Below are positions 57,726 through 64,000 of a DNA stretch of 64,000 nt, piece after piece (the first letter of the stretch is position 1; each line of letters starts with the position of its first letter). The notes below the pieces were generated by a model. It was not told the DNA's origin, did not search any database, and saw nothing but the letters and a program-made list of their open reading frames with translations. The DNA is taken from assembly GCA_019188255.1 (NCBI GenBank), contig JAETXT010000005.1, positions 2,046,001-2,110,000 on the forward strand, read 5' to 3'. The DNA is from Verticillium longisporum (Eukaryota; Ascomycota; Sordariomycetes; Glomerellales; Plectosphaerellaceae). The translations under genes were made by a program, and so were the position numbers.

Positions 57726-59079
57726 GATCGTCGAGAGAGGGTGGCTTCGGTTTCCGGTATGCGTGTTCGTGGAGAGGGACGAGGCTGTGGGCGGTTTCGT
57801 CTTTTGGTGGTCGTCGATGCAAGGCGGGAAAGGGCAACAAAAATCGGGGAAAGTGCCCGGGCGGGAGAAGCTACCCCAATCCAGTCTCCAACGAACCCCG
57901 CGCTCCGCACTGACCTGCGGTGTTGACAGCTTCACCATGTCATGGTGGGATGAGTCTTGATTTACTGGATGGGCGGTGCTGTAGGTGTCAATTGGCCTTG
58001 TGTCTATTTTTTGCTGTTCTTCCTTCTGACTGTTCCTCCTTCTGATACTCGTCCTGGTGTGCCTTGAAGATCACAATCTTTCTGTCGAGATCAAGTACAG
58101 ACAAGCTGTCATCACGGGAACAGACGCCCTCTGTGATCTCGTGAAGAGTGGTCAAATTAATTGAGTACTCCAATTGCCATTGATCTGTCTTGAACTTTTA
58201 TCCTATCTGACAGCCAACAATCTACCTGCGTGTCCATAACTGCAGCTTCCCAAGTCCAGTTCTCGTAATCCCAGGAGAGTTTGGTGAAAACAGAGAAAAC
58301 GAATGCAGTGTCGAGTCACGCCGACGCTGCCCACCCAGTTCCCAAACCTCACCACTCATGTATACATGGACACTTGTGTGTACAAGCCAGAATTGTTTCA
58401 CATGACGACAGATTCCCAAGTTATGATTGTAACAAGTTCAATTCAGGGAAGCCCTGGGAGCCCATGGTTTCATGTTAACACCGAGTACTTTTGAGTCACT
58501 CGAAGAGCACTGATTGATGCTCAGTCAGATCATCACCCACGGATCCAGGCGACGCCCACTTGCAGAGTATAACAACTCCCTCCTCTTAATTAAGACTCAT
58601 GCGTAGGAAGTGCATGACAGGACGAAAAGTGGCCTCGGGGTCTGACGAAGGGACCTGGCCTCGCCGCATGAAAGGCCTGCCCGGCCATGAAACTCCCACG
58701 CTGTGCGCACCATGGCTCGTGTCTCGATGTGGCGTTATTGCCAGGACGAGATGGACTAAGCCATAGATGGCTCAAGTGAGGCCCCATGCCATGATAGCTA
58801 ATGAATAAACATTTCGTAAACGATGCTTGCGACGTCAGATAAGCAAAGAGCTCCTGACACGCACCGTCAAACACGATCGCCCATGTCCGACACAACCTGG
58901 CAGGACAGCATGCATTGAGTCCAAATTAAAGTATACCGCAGGCCTTTGCACCATAATTTCTCGTATCACACGTATGATAATACCAAAAACACCGCGTGTA
59001 GCAATCCCACGGTGCAGGGAGATCATGCTCAGTGTACATGAATCCCACTTCCAGACACTTCACTCACCGAACCCCAATC
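57726..59079. other. Intergenic: sen54 upstream region
   Basis: 1.35 kb with no protein gene recognised. The reading frame running upstream of sen54 to 57938 has an earlier ATG, but the 57725 start matches the expected acidic N-terminus. Confidence 0.5.
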
Positions 59080-59173
59080 GGAGAGGTGGCCGAGTGGTTA
59101 AGGCGCTGGTTTTAGGTATATCTCGAAATTCCACCAGTGGGAAACCGCGCGAGTTCGAATCTCGTCCTCTTCA
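59080..59173 (+). tRNA. tRNA-Leu (UAG) with 15-nt intron
   Basis: Folds as a class II tRNA. The acceptor stem is GGAGAGG (59080-59086) with CCTCTTC (59166-59172), one G-U pair, and discriminator A at 59173, as leucine tRNAs have. The D arm is GCC/GGC. The anticodon stem is CTGGT (59106-59110) with ACCAG (59133-59137). The loop between them is 22 nt, so a 15-nt intron sits at 59117-59131, one base after anticodon TAG (59113-59115). The variable arm is TGGGAAACCGC. The T arm has TTCGAAT with five pairs. CCA is not encoded. It reads CUA and, by wobble, other CUN codons. Confidence 0.93.
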
Positions 59174-60220
59174 GATTTCTTTTTGCTCTGCATATCATTC
59201 TTGCCTTTTGTCATTGGATTGTCTCGTACTCCCCCTTTTTTCGTCCATGATTTTGATGCGTCGTGTTGGAATTGTGCGGGCTCAGCATAGCGCTGCGCAT
59301 ATCGGCGCGAACAAATCTATACTGTTTTGAATCTCCCATTGAGGACATGGCAATCGATCGCGGTTCAATGATACAGAAGCATCGCCAGTCAAAGAGTGAG
59401 CCTGCCGTGAAGGGGCAAAGCCCTCATGTCGTCCAGTGCTGCACATGGCAGAGTCAGCCTCAAGGGCTACCCTCACGGGGGAAACCCGTCTGTAATCAGG
59501 AATAATTCAATGTTTCGCTTTGCACCAGACGCCCCGAAACGTCCGTCTATCTCCTCTACCGCACCCGCAAAGCCGGCTCATCTTGCTGCTGCACCGTACA
59601 TCCGTCGCTGCACTAAGCCAGCCAGCAGGTTGGCCGCTGCTCGCCTTTCTTACCGGCCGCCCTGCACCATCGTCAAGCTCGTTTCACGTCATGATTATAT
59701 GTACGTCCGGCCGCCCTCCGGTCGCCGCCTGGGCTCCCCGCCAGAGAGCCTGCCATGATGCGACCGCGCTGCCCGTGTCCTAGCCACAGATGGCACCAAT
59801 TTTCTCCCCACCTCCCCGCCGGTGCGCTGCTCTGCATCCTGGCGTCTCTTCTTTGCCGGGCGCGTTGAAACTTCTGGCCGTCGGGACGTGGCTTCCTCCA
59901 CATGACAGCAGTGATCGTCTTCTCGCAAGTGCGAAAGCTCACTTGATGGCGCAGGGTCACGCCCTAGCGTGCCAGTCCGTAGTGTCGTGATCCAATACTG
60001 CCCTCGGCGTATGAAGAGGCTGCTTGCTGTAGATGGGCCCTGCGGACGCTCTCCAGCCTCCACGGCAGACGGAGTGAGGGCGGGGCCAGGGCAGTCGGAA
60101 GAGTGCCGTTCGTGTATAAGATGGAACGGCCGCCCATGCGCCGGGTATTCTCCGTGACCGACGGCAGGAGAATGAGTTTGTTGGTTTCATTTTTCTCGTC
60201 CCCACTGACGACGGCCTCGC
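59174..60220. other. Intergenic between tRNA-Leu and arrestin gene
   Basis: T-rich sequence just after the tRNA (TTTCTTTTT near 59175 and TTTTTT near 59237) can serve as a Pol III terminator. No protein gene recognised. Confidence 0.5.
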
Positions 60221-61576
60221 TCACTCAATGAGCGGCTTTTTCTGGCCCCCCACGATACACAATCCCAGCGTGTGGAGGGCCTCCCTATCGTTGGCTAATA
60301 TGATGCTCCTCGCCGGGAGCATGGGGTTGTTCGGGTCGACGTGCGACGCGTCCTTGGCGGCCTGCTCAATGGCGTCCATCTCCTCCTTGCAGCCCTGCTG
60401 GTCCATGGGGCAGATGACGAGCGGCACCCGGGCCGTGACGTCTCGCGCAGAGCTCAGTTGCGCCTGCAGCCAGTTAATCAGTCGGTCCGTCCGTTGGCCA
60501 GGCCACGTAGCACGTCCATATGCAGGACAAGTGAAGGGGGCGGGACCTACCTTGACGGTCAAATAAAACTCAATTTTGTAGAGGGTTGATGTTGTCGTGA
60601 ACGACATGACCTCGTACAAGGGGAACGCTGGCTTGCCCCGCCTCACGATGCCGTCCGGGTCGCGCAGGTCCTTGGAGGGGAACACGAGCCCGAGGTTGGT
60701 GGCGTAGCCGGCCTCGGGCAGCTTCGCGGCCACGGACTGCACGTGCTTCGCAATCTTGTTGACCTTTTTCTGGGGCTCGTCGCCCTCGGGGTTGTAGGTG
60801 ATCTCCTCGTCGATGGAGACGGTGATCTTTTGTATGGTGACCTTCATGGCCTTCTTCATCCAGTCCGGGTTCGGCACGAGCTTGATGTACACGGTGATGG
60901 GATCGAGGGGCCCATAGCTCCACTTGGGCACGGAGATGCCGAGGGTGACGACGCTGTCGGACGTGTTGGTCCTCGTCTCGGGCTTGTTGTACATGCCAAA
61001 GGTCGACAGGGTGTCGTAGCGCTGCAGCGGCATGGGAAAGGCGTACTTGTTCTGGACGCTGTGGCCCTGCTGGACGGTGACGACCAGCTCGTAGAACGTC
61101 TCGGCGGTGCGGCTCGGCAGCTGGAGCGAGGCGGGGGTATGCGGCGGTTTGTCTCCTCACCGCCGCGGCCGAAGGGGATGAAGAGCACGAAGGGCAGGTC
61201 CATGGCGATGACGCTCTCGGCCTCGCGACCGGTCTGGCAGCGGAAGAGCAGGAGCTCCTTGCCGACGACGTCGGTGGTCTCGCGGCGCGGCGTGCCGAGG
61301 TGGCGCTTGGCGACATTCTCGGCGGCGGGGTGGATGGTTTCGCGGCGCTGCAGGCAGATGCGCACGAGGGAGACGGCTACGGGCATGGAGAAGCCCTGGG
61401 ACGGGCGGATCTCGACCTTGCCTTCGATTCGGGGCTGTGAGGGGGCAGGCGCATGCGGTCAGCAAGGTGTTGTGTACAGCGCGAGAGGTTCCGTCGTCTC
61501 GTTACTTGCCGAGACGGCGGCGCATGGGCAACACAGACACACAGAGAGGCAGACAAGGACACATGCAGAAAGAGAG

Positions 61577-61650
<74 letters not shown>

Positions 61651-61732
61651 GCACTAATGTTGCTGATATGCCCGGGTAGCCGACGACGAAGTTGCTGTTC
61701 GGCGGGCCAGAGACCCTCACGAAGGCGGCCAT
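60221..61732 (-). CDS. Arrestin-like (alpha-arrestin fold) protein (one frame break)
   Basis: Cytosolic arrestin-fold protein of a type common in Pezizomycotina; arrestins of this kind can act as ubiquitin-ligase adaptors for endocytosis, but no PY motif was seen, so the role is open. Exons 61732-61655, 61434-60551 and 60463-60221; about 401 residues. The start MAAFVRVSGPPNSNFVVGYP leads across a 217-nt intron to PRIEGKVEIRPSQGFSMPV. Other blocks are SLVRICLQRRETIHPAAENV, PLQRYDTLSTFGMYNKPE, WSYGPLDPITVYIKLVPNPDW and LDQQGC-like MDQQGCKEEMDAIEQAAKDA. The frame is one base short in the G5 run (plus strand) at 61133-61137, after NRRI. Restoring one base makes the exon sum divisible by three. 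Intron 1 holds a long GA repeat. Confidence 0.85.
61587..61647. repeat. (GA)30 dinucleotide microsatellite
   Basis: About 30 perfect GA units inside intron 1 of the arrestin-like gene, eight bases from its donor; read as CT on the transcribed strand, so it forms a long pyrimidine tract in the pre-mRNA. Confidence 0.95.
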
Positions 61733-63677
61733 GGTGCCGTGATCGCCAGGGTCCAGGTCGCGCGGGTGATTGCCTCGAGACGTTGTCTGTCGGTGGGTTC
61801 GGACGTTCAGTCTGGCTAGGACGAGCGGCACGGCCGGTGGTGCTGGCGGCGTGGGTTTGGTTACTGCTGAGCAGGCAGAGCTGCCGTCGGAGGTGCTCTC
61901 ATGCGTAGGGCGCGGGTGTTCGAGGTATCGAGGAGCTCGGGCGTGGGGTGGTTCGTAGAAACGAGGGCGTCCCGTTGACGGTGGGGTTAGCGGTTCGGCC
62001 AAGGCTGTGGGTGTCGTGGGCGTGGTGAGCAAGCTGAGCTTGGCAGAAGGTATTACATGCTCGAAGAGGAGGGGGGGCTCTGCGGCGTTGTCGTGTGCGA
62101 CTCGGAGGCGGGTTTTCGTTTGTCGTGTGAGGCAGGTCGAGGCTCCAAAGTGCGAGCAAAGGCAAGGCCGGTTGAGGGCAGCTAGACGGTTTCGATGGAA
62201 GCGTAAACACTGTAGGTGGCAATGCAGGTATGTCCAGTAAGAAGAAGAGGCTCTCAGAGAGTGTGTGGGAGGGGAGGGCAGAGCCGACGGCGAGGCAGAG
62301 CAGAGGCAGCGCAGAGACAGATAGGTAGATGCAGAGGCCGAGATGCAGCCAGCAGCCAAGCAGGTCAGACAGTAGGTAAGCAGCTCTGAGTGGTTCGCAA
62401 TACGCAGTACGGACGGAGTACAAGAGTGTGCCACTGCTGCGTTGTGCTTGCAACATTGGGTGGGCATAGACAAGAGCAATCAATCATGCAGCTTTGTGCT
62501 TGGGTCGGGTGTTTACCCGCCAGACAGATGATGCTGTTGCGGAGTACTGTCTAGGTACTAGGGCCGTGACAGTGGATTATAGTGCCCAAGCTCTCCGCTC
62601 TCCGCTCTCAGCTCAGCGCTGAGCCCGCTGCAACTGCTTTTACCCCAGCTGCTGTTGCTGGGCACCTGGGGCCTCTTGGGCACTGAGCCAGGCACCGACG
62701 TGGGGCTCCCAGATCGTCATCACAGTCCCCCCCGAGCTTTACCTCAGGTAGGGACTCGCTAGCTCTGTCAACAAAGGACGGCCGTCCAAAAACATAGGAT
62801 GACCACACAACGTACAGAGGCGGTGGTGTGAGGCTCGGCTTCGCGCGAATGAGGCACCACAATCTGACATTGTGCTTACTCTCCCCTGCGCAGTCCCCAC
62901 CTACTGAACACAGTCAAAGTTCAAGAACGGGAACAGAGATGGACATTGACGGAGCACAAGAGCTGAATGATGGGTGATGCTGATGCTCTCAAGCTTTCAG
63001 CCCCCAAGCCCCAGCCCAGTTGGCGCTTCGGCGCTACCATGCAGCCTACCAGGCAGCGTCATCGGCACACTCGGCGCATCTTGGCCATTCAACATGGAGG
63101 CTTGTTCGGAGGGAGCGGGGTGGAGGGGGACGATCTTGTCAAAAAAGTCACGATATGTTGTGTCTCGTGCTCCCGTAGCGGTACCTCGCGTCTTCCAGCC
63201 CTGGCCATCATGCATCCGCTGCGAAGACTCCCAAGATGCTGATTGTGCATTGCTGTCTCCTCACATGGCAAAAAAATGATCAAATTGTTCGCTTGTCGAT
63301 ATTGCTACGAATCAAGCGCTTGGTCCTGCATAGCATATGCGCCTCGAATCCTGGGTTCATTAACCACAAGCCACGCGAGAGCCGGATCAAGTGGCGGCCA
63401 TCGTTCTCGCTTATACCGTCTCGCCTATCTATTTCGTTATTGCAGGGACACGTCGGCGGTATTATAGCTCATCCTTTATCCACGGTACCTAGACTCCTCA
63501 TGCTCAACTCGTGGCGTGAACCTCCCAAGTTCATGATCTACCATCCTGTCGCACCTCCTTCAACGTACGCCTCACTGACGTGGCTGTGGTGGCTGAGGAT
63601 ACTGAACATCGACCCCGCCTCACCTGCCCAGACATATCAACACCAACTCCCCCCCCCTGACACTGACATCAGGCCAC
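61733..63677. other. Intergenic: arrestin upstream region and transporter 3' flank
   Basis: 1.9 kb with no gene recognised. A frame open upstream of the arrestin start is Pro/Thr-rich and looks non-coding. A perfect 14-bp palindrome GCTCAGCGCTGAGC lies at 62611-62624. Confidence 0.5.
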
Positions 63678-64000
63678 CTAGAACACAACACCCTTGGTCT
63701 GCTTCATCTCGCCCACGTTCAGGTCCTTCAGCATGCAGATCCACACGATCAGCACACCCGCAATGCCCGTCCGCCGCCAGCATCCTCGTCTGCGCATAGC
63801 CGTACGCCTGCTGGATCGCGAGCCTCTCGGGGCTTCCCACGGGGTACGACAGCTGCGCGACAATGTCGCCGTACACGACCAGCGCGTCCACGCCCTCGGG
63901 CAGGTAACGACGCAGCGCCGGCAGGAACGTGTTCGTCCAGATGGCTCCCGAGATGGTGCTGCCGACGGCACCGCCCATGCCGCCGCTCACAAAGAGCATG
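63678..64000 (-). CDS. MFS siderophore-iron-transporter-like protein, C-terminal part only
   Basis: Cut by the right window edge, so only about the last 108 residues are present. Seen are GGMGGAVGSTISGAIWTN (end of a membrane helix), the loop FLPALRRYLPEG, GSPERLAIQQAYGYAQTRML, and a last hydrophobic helix GIAGVLIVWICML followed by the cytosolic tail KDLNVGEMKQTKGVVF. The pattern 'GGAVGS...A-IWT...LP...SPERL' with a final helix and short charged tail fits fungal siderophore-iron/H+ transporters (MirB/Sit1 type). The frame has one extra base at about 63767-63778, between RMLAA and the last helix. Substrate unknown. Probable at family level. Confidence 0.72.

Overview
The window is nuclear DNA of a filamentous ascomycete. 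Genes carry short introns (about 43-90 nt, one of 217 nt) with GTRAGT-type donors, CTAAC-like branch sites and CAG/TAG acceptors. The gene set is typical of Pezizomycotina: a HET-domain protein, Bud6, Mak10, Snt1, a fungal-length ATP15, Pmp47 and a siderophore-transporter-like MFS protein. Protein wording and the TACCTAGGTA-type intergenic repeats suggest Sordariomycetes, probably Hypocreales; this placement is inference. No CRISPR array, insertion sequence or complete transposon was seen.

Layout, left to right: a 5'-truncated P-loop GTPase (+); a 1998-aa disordered nuclear protein with an AT-hook-like patch (+); Rpn6 (-) divergent from Sof1 (+); a HET-domain protein (+); Bud6 (-); a TetX-like FAD monooxygenase (-) divergent from the short three-exon ATP synthase epsilon gene (+); Mak10/Naa35 (+) tail to tail with peroxisomal carrier Pmp47/Ant1 (-); the very large Snt1 gene (-) divergent from deoxyhypusine synthase (+); two unrecognised genes (38657-39454 + and 39518-40126 -); Cwc27 cyclophilin (+); a heat-shock factor (+); an unrecognised protein with a duplicated GYW domain (-); a 5.9-kb gene-poor stretch; Sen54 (-); an intron-containing tRNA-Leu(UAG) (+); an arrestin-like protein (-); and the C-terminal end of a siderophore-type MFS transporter (-), cut by the window edge.

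Most genes are single-copy housekeeping genes: proteasome, rRNA processing, oxidative phosphorylation, N-terminal acetylation, hypusination, splicing and tRNA splicing. They are arranged as independent divergent or convergent pairs. I see no biosynthetic cluster or defence island.

Two things stand out. First, between about 25 and 64 kb, seven conserved genes are broken by about eleven single-base frame changes, most lying in short homopolymers; each can be bridged by one base. This looks like uncorrected sequence indels rather than decay, but it matters for anyone using the predicted proteins. Second, the heat-shock factor carries a run of substitutions at normally invariant recognition-helix residues. 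The GYW-duplication protein is the best candidate for an undescribed family. Intervals given for broken genes are the full coding span; the breaks are described in words and not repaired.
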